In this document: positions 1 to 5,795 of the stretch, one piece after another | How positions within the stretch are numbered: the stretch's first letter is position 1 | Layout of the letters: each line of letters starts with the position of its first letter | Source of the DNA: Planctomycetota bacterium | Lineage (GTDB): Bacteria; Planctomycetota; DG-23; SLPQ01 | NCBI GenBank assembly: GCA_021160625.1 | Contig: JAGHCE010000015.1 | Location: 1-12,604 of the forward strand | DNA length: 12,604 nucleotides | Direction of reading: 5' to 3' | Position numbers and translations under genes: made by a program | Notes under the pieces: model-generated | Database searches by the model: none | Told to the model about the DNA's origin: nothing | Seen by the model: only the letters and a program-made list of their open reading frames with translations

Positions 1-509
1 ATGTTGGAGGGCTTGAGCGACCCGTGGATGACGCCGAGCGCATGGGCGCTTTCCAGGCCCTGTATCACCGGCCGGATGATGTCCAGGAAATGCTGCGGCG
101 CGAAGAGGCCGGTTTCCTCGATGATTGCGGCAAGACTCTTGCCCTCGACGAACTCGGAGGCGATGAAGACGCGCGAGGACGGATCGGTCCCCATATCATG
201 CACGGTGGCGATGCGAGGGTCCGAAAGGTCGCTCAACAGATGCGCCGCCTCCCGGAAGCGGTCGACAAATCCCGCCTCGGACACCGCTGTGCTCGAGATG
301 ACCTTGAGCGCCGTTGCACGCCCCATCATAACGTGCTCGGCCTTGAAAACGACGCCGGCCCACCCGCTGCCCATCGGCTCAATGATTCGATATGCCCCGC
401 CGACGATCTCGCCCCGGCCGGCCTCCACCTGCACCAGCCTCTTTCCGCATTGCGGACAGAAAACGACGTCGTCGCCGTACTCGGCCTTGCATTCCGGACA
501 AGTCTTAAT
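1..509 (-). CDS. Zinc-ribbon Ser/Thr protein kinase-like protein, probable pseudokinase (partial, 5' part only)
   Basis: About 169 residues are visible and the gene runs off the left edge. The N-terminus is a zinc ribbon with two CPxC knuckles (CPEC at residues 4-7, CPQC at 18-21). A kinase N-lobe follows: a glycine-rich loop GSGWAGVVF near residues 47-55, the ATP-anchoring Lys in ALKVI, and an alpha-C-like RFREAAHLL with a Glu. The catalytic loop at the edge reads HGSLKPSN where active kinases have HRDLKPSN, so the catalytic Asp is Ser while Lys and Asn remain. This suggests a pseudokinase; the DFG region lies outside the window. No ATG, GTG or TTG is well placed. The codon directly before Lys-Thr-Cys-Pro is ATT (507-509), 6 nt after the Shine-Dalgarno-like AAAGGGG (516-522, minus strand), so I start there. 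The frame is open back to a TAG near 705, and a longer product from an upstream GTG or TTG is possible but looks non-coding. The kinase fold is near certain; start and activity are inference. Confidence 0.85.
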   Translation of the reverse strand, partial: MKTCPECKAEYGDDVVFCPQCGKRLVQVEAGRGEIVGGAYRIIEPMGSGWAGVVFKAEHVMMGRATALKVISSTAVSEAGFVDRFREAAHLLSDLSDPRIATVHDMGTDPSSRVFIASEFVEGKSLAAIIEETGLFAPQHFLDIIRPVIQGLESAHALGVIHGSLKPSN

Positions 510-722
510 GGCGTGCCCCTTTCGAAACAAGAGCCCACACGAGCTCCCGCCAAGGCCGGGCGTCGCGCAACGCCGCCCCGTGAGAGCAAACCTCCCGGCA
601 GGGAAAACCACGTCGCCGAGGAACCGCGCGAAGGACAAGGGGCACGCGTGCCGCAGGACTAAATCGAGATTCCACACTGGCCGGGCACGCCGCACACCCG
701 CAGACTAATCCCCGCCAAGCGT

Positions 723-751
723 ATTGTAGAACGAAATGAGCTCCGAATCAA
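723..751 (-). promoter_or_regulatory. Candidate sigma70-type promoter for the kinase-like gene
   Basis: On the minus strand, TTGATT (746-751) and TACAAT (723-728) are separated by 17 nt, close to the housekeeping consensus. It would start transcription near 716 and leave an untranslated leader of about 200 nt before the proposed ATT start. This is a motif match only. Confidence 0.45.
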
Positions 752-778
752 TCACTTTCCCGGCCGATTTAGGGGGGG

Positions 779-840
779 CTTCGACCCCTCTTTGCTATGG
801 GGGCCACGGACGTTGTCCGTGGCAATCAACCGACCTTCCG
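779..840 (+). repeat. Intergenic hairpin repeat, left copy 1
   Basis: Positions 779-826 are identical over 48 nt to 897-944, and a weaker match continues to 840. The core is a perfect hairpin with 9-bp arms, GCCACGGAC (803-811) and GTCCGTGGC (815-823), and loop GTT. A G-run and CTTCGACCCC in front form a second small hairpin. A diverged inverted relative lies at 12036-12107. It is probably a non-coding dispersed repeat; the reading frames across it encode only the repeat. Confidence 0.85.
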
Positions 841-868
841 AAAGGCTATGTGCCACTGGTGACCGTGC

Positions 869-889
869 AGGGCGCGCCTTGGCGCGCGC
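869..889 (+). repeat. GC-rich hairpin with TT loop between the two repeat copies
   Basis: Arms GCGCGCC (872-878) and GGCGCGC (881-887) flank a TT loop. The same flank, loop and stem plan recurs at 11892-11911, where one stem pair is changed on both sides (C-G to G-C). That compensatory change suggests the two belong to one structured repeat family. Confidence 0.6.
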
Positions 890-891
890 GG

Positions 892-968
892 GGGGTCTTC
901 GACCCCTCTTTGCTATGGGGGCCACGGACGTTGTCCGTGGCAATTAATTGACCATCCGCGGGCGAGGC
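892..968 (+). repeat. Intergenic hairpin repeat, left copy 2 (fullest copy)
   Basis: Modules in order: a 6-bp hairpin GGGGTC/GACCCC with loop TTC (892-906); spacer containing TTTGCTATGG; a 9-bp hairpin GCCACGGAC/GTCCGTGGC with loop GTT (921-941); the palindrome CAATTAATTG (941-950); then ACCATCCGCGGGCGAGGC (951-968). Positions 897-968 match the reverse complement of 12036-12107 at about 65 of 72 positions. One difference pair in the 9-bp stem is compensatory (A to G opposite T to C). The element ends about 50 nt before the trpF promoter. Confidence 0.85.
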
Positions 969-1018
969 GGTGATACCGCTGTCAACGCAAAATAGAAATG
1001 TCTTGACGCCCGGCATCC

Positions 1019-1046
1019 TTGACGCATTCCTTTCAGGCCATATAAT
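1019..1046 (+). promoter_or_regulatory. Candidate sigma70-type promoter of trpF
   Basis: TTGACG (1019-1024) and a perfect TATAAT (1041-1046) are separated by 16 nt. Transcription would start near 1053, leaving a leader of under 30 nt, too short for a tryptophan attenuator. The ribosome binding site AAGGTGAGGGG lies at 1064-1074. Confidence 0.65.
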
Positions 1047-1079
1047 TCCGTGTGAGCTTTTACAAGGTGAGGGGCCCCG

Positions 1080-1715
1080 ATGAGGGTAAGGGCGAAGATA
1101 TGCGGCATTATGAGGGTAGAAGACGCCCTTGCCGCGGTACAGGCGGGCGCGGATGCGGTCGGTTTCGTCTTCGCTGAGAGCCCGCGGAGGGTAACGCCTG
1201 AGGAAGCATCGAGGATTGTTTCAATCCTGCCTCCCTTTGTCTGCCCGGTGGGGGTCTTCGTCGATGCGGCTTCCGGGGAAGTGCAGAGGACCGCGCGCGA
1301 GGTGGGCCTTCACTGTGTGCAGCTTGCGGGTGGGGAGTCCCCGGAATACATTGGGAAGCTTGCGGGCCTGACGGTGATAAAGACGATCCACGTCGCCGGT
1401 TCCGAGGACGTAGAGCGGGCGGCTCGGTACGAGGACGCCTGGATACTGCTTGACACGGCGTCGGCGAAAGCCGCGGGCGGCACGGGCGAGGTTTTCCCCT
1501 GGCGGTATGCCGCCGGGCTGGCTGCGGCCAGGCAGGTAATCCTTGCCGGGGGGCTGGGGCCGTGCAATGTTGCGCAGGCGATAGACGAGGTCCGGCCGTG
1601 GGGGGTGGACGTTTCCTCCGGCGTGGAAACGAGCCCTGGGATAAAGGACGCAGGGAAAATCCGGGATTTCATAGCGGCTGTTCGGAGTGCAGGGGATGCA
1701 CAAAGTCAAGATTGA
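1080..1715 (+). CDS. trpF: Phosphoribosylanthranilate isomerase
   Basis: The enzyme converts N-(5'-phosphoribosyl)anthranilate to 1-(2-carboxyphenylamino)-1-deoxyribulose 5-phosphate, a cytoplasmic step of tryptophan synthesis. The 211-aa product has the usual length of a monofunctional TIM-barrel enzyme. It begins with the KICGI strand carrying the catalytic Cys8. The catalytic Asp is D125 in WILLDT, followed by GGTG (133-136). Phosphate-binding loops are LAGGLGPCNV (155-164) and DVSSGVE (177-183). The ATG at 1080 is preceded by a strong Shine-Dalgarno and promoter. No other trp gene is present; instead its 3' end overlaps the next gene by 20 nt and continues toward an HDOD regulator. The family call is firm. 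Confidence 0.96.
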   Translation: MRVRAKICGIMRVEDALAAVQAGADAVGFVFAESPRRVTPEEASRIVSILPPFVCPVGVFVDAASGEVQRTAREVGLHCVQLAGGESPEYIGKLAGLTVIKTIHVAGSEDVERAARYEDAWILLDTASAKAAGGTGEVFPWRYAAGLAAARQVILAGGLGPCNVAQAIDEVRPWGVDVSSGVETSPGIKDAGKIRDFIAAVRSAGDAQSQD

Positions 1716-2040
1716 AGATCTGGAAACCGGCAAGGTAACAGCCAGAAGCGTCGAGGACCATAACGGCTACAGGATACTGGCGAAGGGCACGGTGCTGACC
1801 GAAAGGCAGATCGCCCTTCTGGTCGATTGGAAGGTGCTTGACGTCTGGGTGGAGGACGAGGTTGCCGAGCCCGACGAGCTGGAGGCCGCCGAGTCCGCTG
1901 AGGAGGAGGCCCTCGACAAGGCAAGAGAGCGCCTTGCCGCGCTGTTTGAGGGGCGCGAGACCAACGCCTGGATGGAGGCCCTCCACGAGGAGGCCGAAAA
2001 GAGGCTCGCCGTGGGGCGGTTCTGGCAAGAGCAGGTCTAA
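1696..2040 (+). CDS. Small protein with a domain typical of HDOD/HD-GYP partners (function unknown)
   Basis: The 114-aa product starts best at ATG 1696, 8 nt after GGAG (1684-1687); a GTG at 1687 is the alternative. It overlaps the trpF end by 20 nt in another frame, so translation may be coupled. Residues 1-52 form a small domain (KIEDLETGKVTARSV, then GYRILAKGTVLTERQIALL and WKVLDVWVED). As I recall, this pattern occurs at the N-terminus of HD-GYP/HDOD signalling proteins or as a separate gene before them ('metabolite X, preserved at high cost, listen for input' type domain). Residues 53-78 are a Glu/Ala-rich acidic linker, and the rest is predicted helical. No signal peptide or membrane segment is visible. 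Its place directly before an HDOD gene supports a shared signalling role. That role is inference. Confidence 0.8.
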   Translation: MHKVKIEDLETGKVTARSVEDHNGYRILAKGTVLTERQIALLVDWKVLDVWVEDEVAEPDELEAAESAEEEALDKARERLAALFEGRETNAWMEALHEEAEKRLAVGRFWQEQV

Positions 2041-2068
2041 GAGGAGATGAGGCGGCGGGAGAAAAGCG

Positions 2069-2917
2069 ATGTCCCTTAAGAAGGCGAAAGATCTTGTTGC
2101 GTCCATCGAGGACCTGCCGACCCTGCCGGAAGTCGTGATTGCGATAACAAGGCTCGTGGAGGACCCTGACGCCACGGCTGAAGACATTTACAAGATAGTC
2201 TCCACGGACCCGGCGCTTTCGGCCACTATGCTCAAGCTTGTCAACTCGGCTTTCTACGGTATGAGCCGGCTGGTGACCTCGCCGGAGCAGGCGATAAGGA
2301 TACTCGGCTTCGTCACCGTCAGGAACATCGCGCTTGCGGCCTTTGTGTTCGACGCGTTTCTTACCGGCAAGGGCCGGTTCAACTACAAGGCCTTCTGGCT
2401 GCGCAGCATCGGCACGGCCGCGGCCGCAAAGGTGCTGGCACACCGCCTGCAGATCAAGGAAACGGCGGAGTATTTCATCTACGGACTGCTTCGCGATATG
2501 GGGCTCATCCTGATGATGCAGTACTTCGCGGACGAACTCGTCGAGACGGGGAAATCGCTGGAAAAAGGCACAAGCCTCGCTGACGCACAGGATGCCGCCA
2601 TAGGCTGCACCCACAACGAACTGGGCGCGGCGCTCGCCGAGAAATGGGATTTCCCGCCCGCGCTGATCTCGGTCATACGGTACCACTCCACGGCCGATGC
2701 ACCGGAGGAATTCCGGATGGAAACGGCCGTGACGACCTGCGCCGCAGCCGTCGTCACGGTGCTGGAGATCGGCGAGTCCGTCGATCCGAAAATCTGTGTC
2801 ACCACTCCCGAAACCTGGGAAACCGCCGCCGTCGAACCCGGGGACCTGGGTGCGGTAATGGACGAAGTACTTGCAGAGATGGACAACTCACGGTCCTTTA
2901 TCAAGTTGATCCGATAA
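2069..2917 (+). CDS. HDOD domain-containing protein
   Basis: The 282-aa product carries an HDOD domain over about residues 10-210: IEDLPTLPEVVIAITRLVEDPD, then ISTDPALS-like VSTDPALSATMLKLVNSAFYG, then the helix with SPEQAIRILGFVTVRNIALA. The motif corresponding to GLLHDIG in catalytic HD proteins reads GLLRDMG (139-145), so the metal-binding His is Arg, as expected of a non-catalytic HDOD. The family takes part in bacterial signalling, often with second messengers or chemotaxis-like proteins, with no known enzymatic reaction. GGGAG lies upstream of ATG 2069, and the 28-nt gap after the small protein gene suggests co-transcription. There is no attached GGDEF, EAL or receiver domain, so its input and output are unknown. 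Confidence 0.92.
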   Translation: MSLKKAKDLVASIEDLPTLPEVVIAITRLVEDPDATAEDIYKIVSTDPALSATMLKLVNSAFYGMSRLVTSPEQAIRILGFVTVRNIALAAFVFDAFLTGKGRFNYKAFWLRSIGTAAAAKVLAHRLQIKETAEYFIYGLLRDMGLILMMQYFADELVETGKSLEKGTSLADAQDAAIGCTHNELGAALAEKWDFPPALISVIRYHSTADAPEEFRMETAVTTCAAAVVTVLEIGESVDPKICVTTPETWETAAVEPGDLGAVMDEVLAEMDNSRSFIKLIR

Positions 2918-2955
2918 CACGCCGAAAGTCACAGCACCAAGAAAGGGGAACACAA

Positions 2956-4215
2956 GTGGAATACGATGTCAAGGACCTCTCACTTGCCGCCGGGGGCACG
3001 AGGAGAATCGAGTGGGCCGACCGGGATATGCCGGTTCTGGCGCTCGTGCGCGAGCGTTTCGAAAAGGAAAAACTCCTCGACGGCGTCAGGATGTCCGCCT
3101 GCCTGCACATCACCGCCGAAACGGCCAACCTCGCCCGGACGCTCAAGGCCGGCGGAGCCGACCTGGTCCTGTGCGCCTCCAATCCCCTTTCCACACAGGA
3201 CGACGTGGCCGCGAGTCTCGTGAAGGATTTCGAGATTCCGGTGTTCGCCGTTCGCGCCGAGGACCGCGACACCTACTATTCGCACATCGAGGCTGCAATC
3301 GCCCACAGGCCCACCATCACGATGGACGACGGGGCCGACCTGGTCAACGTCCTCCACAAGGACTACCCCGAGCGCGCCGGCGAGATCACGGCGAGTATGG
3401 AGGAGACGACCACCGGGGTTATCCGCCTGAGGGCGATGGAGGCCGCCGGGGCATTACTCTTTCCCGTGATGGCGGTCAACGATGCCGCCACCAAGCACCT
3501 CTTCGACAACCGCTACGGAACGGGCCAGTCCACAATGGACGGCATCATAAGGGCCACCGACGCGCTCGTGGCCGGCAAAAAAATCGTGGTGGCCGGCTAT
3601 GGCTGGTGCGGCAGGGGCGTGGCCTCGCGCGCGAAGGGCCTTGGGGCCTCGGTCATCGTCACGGAGGTGGACCCGTTGCGCGCACTGGAGGCGGCGATGG
3701 ACGGCTTCCAGGTGATGGAAATGCAGGAGGCGGCGCGCGTCGGCGGGATATTCGTCACCGTCACCGGAGACATAAACGTCATCCGCGAGGAGCACTTCCG
3801 CGTAATGCTTGACGGCGCCGTCGTCTGCAACTCCGGGCATTTCAACGTCGAGATAGACCTGGGTGCGCTCGAAGGCCTCGCCGCGAAGAAAAACCCCGGC
3901 GTCAAGGACCTCGTCGACGAGTACATCCTCGACGACGGCAGGAGAATCTACGTTCTCGCTGAGGGGCGTCTCATCAACCTGTCCGCCGCTCACGGACATC
4001 CGGCGAGCGTGATGGATATGTCGTTCGCCACGCAGGCCCTGACCAGCGAATATGTCCTCAAGAGCGCCTCCTCCCTCCGACCGCGCGTCTACGACGTTCC
4101 GACCTCCATTGAGGAATGGGTCAGCAGCCTCAAGCTCCAGTCGATGGGCATCTCAATAGACACGCTCACCGACGAACAGAAAAAATACCTCTCGTCATTC
4201 GATATTGGGACATAG
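2956..4215 (+). CDS. ahcY: S-adenosylhomocysteine hydrolase (adenosylhomocysteinase)
   Basis: The enzyme reversibly splits S-adenosylhomocysteine into homocysteine and adenosine using bound NAD, relieving product inhibition of methyltransferases. The start is GTG 2956, 7 nt after AAAGGGG (2942-2948); the frame is open far upstream, over the HDOD gene, but that part is not coding. The 419-aa product is the short form of the family. Visible signature residues: H51 in CLHITAETANLA, D124-D125 in TMDDGADL, E150 in MEETTTGV, K180 and D184-N185 in KHLFDNRYGTGQS, the NAD loop GYGWCGRG (214-221), H295 in NSGHFNVEI and H346 in AAHGHP. The C-terminus EQKKYLSSF is typical. It lies 38 nt after the HDOD gene and 4 nt before the DUF1015 gene. 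No SAH or SAM riboswitch fits in the 38-nt gap. Confidence 0.97.
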   Translation: MEYDVKDLSLAAGGTRRIEWADRDMPVLALVRERFEKEKLLDGVRMSACLHITAETANLARTLKAGGADLVLCASNPLSTQDDVAASLVKDFEIPVFAVRAEDRDTYYSHIEAAIAHRPTITMDDGADLVNVLHKDYPERAGEITASMEETTTGVIRLRAMEAAGALLFPVMAVNDAATKHLFDNRYGTGQSTMDGIIRATDALVAGKKIVVAGYGWCGRGVASRAKGLGASVIVTEVDPLRALEAAMDGFQVMEMQEAARVGGIFVTVTGDINVIREEHFRVMLDGAVVCNSGHFNVEIDLGALEGLAAKKNPGVKDLVDEYILDDGRRIYVLAEGRLINLSAAHGHPASVMDMSFATQALTSEYVLKSASSLRPRVYDVPTSIEEWVSSLKLQSMGISIDTLTDEQKKYLSSFDIGT

Positions 4216-4219
4216 CAAA

Positions 4220-5482
4220 ATGGCCGACTTTCAACCTGTCAGCGGAATTGAGTACAACACCGACATAGCGGGGGACTTCGAGACCCTCATCTCGCCGCCC
4301 TATGACGTGATCGGCCGGGAAATGCGGCGCAGATTCGCCGAGAAGAACCCTTATAACATAGTGCGGCTTCTTCTTCCGGAGCCGTCCGAGGGCTTCGACC
4401 GCTACCAGGCCGCGGGACGCCTCGTCAAGGAGTGGCTCGATCTGGGCGTGCTGGTGAAACCGGGCAGGGCCTTTTACGTTCTCGAACAGCGTTTCGAGCT
4501 GGGCGGCGCCGAGCTTGTCCGGACGGCGGTAATCGGCCGCGTAAGGCTTGGCCCCTGGCGGGAAAACGGCGTATATCCGCACGAAGTGACGCTGCCGAAG
4601 CCAAAGGCCGATCGTCTCAATCTTTACAGGGCCACGGGGCTTCAGCCGGGGCCGGTTTTCTCGCTCTTCGAGGACAAAGGGGCAAAAGCGGCCGAGATCC
4701 TGCGGCGGCTGAAGACGTCCCCTCCTTACCGGACGGTGCGCGGTCCGGAAGGGACCACCGACCGCGTCTGGAAAATCACGGACTCCGAAACCACCGCCGC
4801 ACTGACGAAGGTCTGCGCCGACGAGCGGTTTTTCGTGGCGGACGGCCATCACCGGTACGAGACGGCACTCGCCTACAGGGACGAGCGCGCCTCGCGAGGC
4901 GCGCTGCCCCCGGAGCATCCGGCCAATTTCGTCCTGACGGCGGCGGTGCCGTTCGACGATCCAGGGCTTGTCATACTTCCCACGCACAGGCTTATGAAAC
5001 TTGCCGATCCCGATGTTGCGGCAAAGGCGCTTCGGGCGCTTGAGGAGGACTACCTGGTCGATAAGAAGGAGACTATCGACGAGGAAAGCATGGCCCCCTG
5101 TCTGCTCGGCGCGATAGCGGTGTATGCGGGAGGAGCGTGGTACGTATTGCGGATGAAGGACGATAGGCGAGAGGCTTTCCGGAAGGAAGTCGGCGAGCTT
5201 ATGGCGGATCTCAATGTTTGCGAGGTGAGGGAGCGGGTCCTTACCAGGTTCTTCGACGATATCGACGAAGCGGTGGCCTCCGAACGGATTACTTACACGC
5301 ACGACCTCGACGAGGCTGTCCGAAGGGTCGACCGAAAGACGAGTGACGCGGCGGTTGTTCTTTCGCCTTTGTGTGTTCGCACGATGGCCCAGGTGGCCCG
5401 GGCCGGAAAGACGATGCCGCCGAAGTCGACCTACTTTTATCCCAAGATGCCCACGGGAATAGTGCTCAAGCCCCTCGAGTGA
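4220..5482 (+). CDS. DUF1015 family protein (COG4198)
   Basis: The 420-aa product matches the length and motifs of DUF1015: ISPPYDVI (24-31), VYPHEVTLPKPKADRLNL (118-135), FVADGHHRYETA (205-216) and LPTHR (253-257). The family is widespread in anaerobes and environmental lineages and, as I recall, often sits beside serA/serC-type serine genes. The DGHHR motif resembles that of ParB/Srx-fold free-serine kinases, so a role in serine or sulfur amino-acid metabolism is possible but is inference. ATG 4220 lies 4 nt after ahcY, with only a weak GGGA before it; TTG 4205, overlapping ahcY, is the alternative start. The tight spacing suggests an operon with ahcY. No signal peptide or membrane segment is visible. 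Confidence 0.9.
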   Translation: MADFQPVSGIEYNTDIAGDFETLISPPYDVIGREMRRRFAEKNPYNIVRLLLPEPSEGFDRYQAAGRLVKEWLDLGVLVKPGRAFYVLEQRFELGGAELVRTAVIGRVRLGPWRENGVYPHEVTLPKPKADRLNLYRATGLQPGPVFSLFEDKGAKAAEILRRLKTSPPYRTVRGPEGTTDRVWKITDSETTAALTKVCADERFFVADGHHRYETALAYRDERASRGALPPEHPANFVLTAAVPFDDPGLVILPTHRLMKLADPDVAAKALRALEEDYLVDKKETIDEESMAPCLLGAIAVYAGGAWYVLRMKDDRREAFRKEVGELMADLNVCEVRERVLTRFFDDIDEAVASERITYTHDLDEAVRRVDRKTSDAAVVLSPLCVRTMAQVARAGKTMPPKSTYFYPKMPTGIVLKPLE

Positions 5483-5575
5483 CGCCTGGACGGGGAGCAT
5501 TTTTTCGCCTGCGGCACAGCGGTCCTGTCGTTTGTTGCTATGGCCGGGAGGATTGCAGCGCTTTTTCTTGTTCCA

Positions 5576-5588
5576 TAACACTGTGTTA
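5576..5588. promoter_or_regulatory. Palindrome, possible operator
   Basis: TAACACTGTGTTA is a perfect inverted repeat of 6-nt arms around a central T, about 110 nt upstream of the prepilin promoter. Its size fits a dimeric repressor site, but no second copy was seen in the window and it may be chance. Confidence 0.25.
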
Positions 5589-5697
5589 CGACACGACTTA
5601 CAGCAATGCGGCGGAATTTTTGAAAATCTGCTGTCCGCTGGAGGCTCGACCGGGGTAAAAAAAAGTGGGTTTTTTGTGGTCTCGCGGGAGATTTTCG

Positions 5698-5727
5698 TTG
5701 ACGGCGGGGTTACCCGGCGCATACAAT
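5698..5727 (+). promoter_or_regulatory. Candidate promoter of the prepilin-like gene
   Basis: TTGACG (5698-5703) and TACAAT (5722-5727) are 18 nt apart. The -35 hexamer is the same as at trpF. The leader would be about 60 nt, ending in a very strong Shine-Dalgarno, which fits a highly expressed monocistronic gene. Confidence 0.5.
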
Positions 5728-5795
5728 TCCAGCGTTGCATTGGTACTGGTTTTTAGTTTTGGCTCTGGGACAAATTAGAAGGGAGGTGAAAAACT

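Larger units (their letters stand above)
510..1079. other. Divergent intergenic region between kinase-like gene and trpF
   Basis: These 570 nt contain no convincing gene. They hold the leader and a candidate promoter of the minus-strand kinase-like gene (about 510-751), an island of hairpin repeats (about 772-968), and the candidate trpF promoter and ribosome binding site (1019-1074). Open frames here are either antisense to the kinase-like gene or translated repeats. Confidence 0.7.
5483..5795. other. Intergenic leader upstream of the prepilin-like gene
   Basis: These 313 nt have no convincing gene and look less GC-rich than the flanking genes. They hold a 13-nt palindrome (5576-5588), A- and T-runs near 5658-5676, and a candidate promoter (5698-5727). 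The Shine-Dalgarno AGAAGGGAGGTGA (5778-5790) sits directly before the prepilin-like gene. I see no clear terminator for the upstream operon. Confidence 0.6.

Noticed and set aside
1..708. Long plus-strand open frames at the left edge (235 and 212 codons)
   Set aside because: They are antisense to the kinase-like gene, whose minus-strand translation gives recognisable zinc-ribbon and kinase motifs; the plus-strand frames give Arg/Pro-rich sequence without any family pattern.
736..951. Small plus-strand ORF with repeated PLCYGGHGRC/PLLWGPR segments
   Set aside because: It is a translation of the two 48-nt intergenic repeats; the repeats are identical as DNA but read in different frames, so it is not a protein repeat.
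779..968. CRISPR array from the regularly spaced repeats
   Set aside because: Only two copies occur, the spacing is 70 nt, the intervening sequence is itself a hairpin repeat, and no cas gene is present.
1047..1079. Tryptophan leader peptide or attenuator before trpF
   Set aside because: The predicted leader is under 30 nt and has no Trp codon run or alternative hairpins.
2918..2955. SAH or SAM riboswitch before ahcY
   Set aside because: The gap is only 38 nt, too short for any known class, and contains little besides the Shine-Dalgarno.
3012..3812. 266-codon plus-strand frame inside ahcY
   Set aside because: Out of frame with an intact AhcY; its composition is dominated by Arg and Gly, as expected from a shifted GC-rich gene.
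5530..5552. Decayed copy of the intergenic repeat around GTTGCTATGGCC
   Set aside because: The match to the repeat spacer is only about ten bases and has no hairpin next to it; chance is sufficient.
4166..5740. 524-codon minus-strand open frame over the DUF1015 gene
   Set aside because: The plus-strand frame matches a known family along its full length. The minus-strand frame is rich in Arg, Pro and His and is a by-product of GC-rich codon bias.
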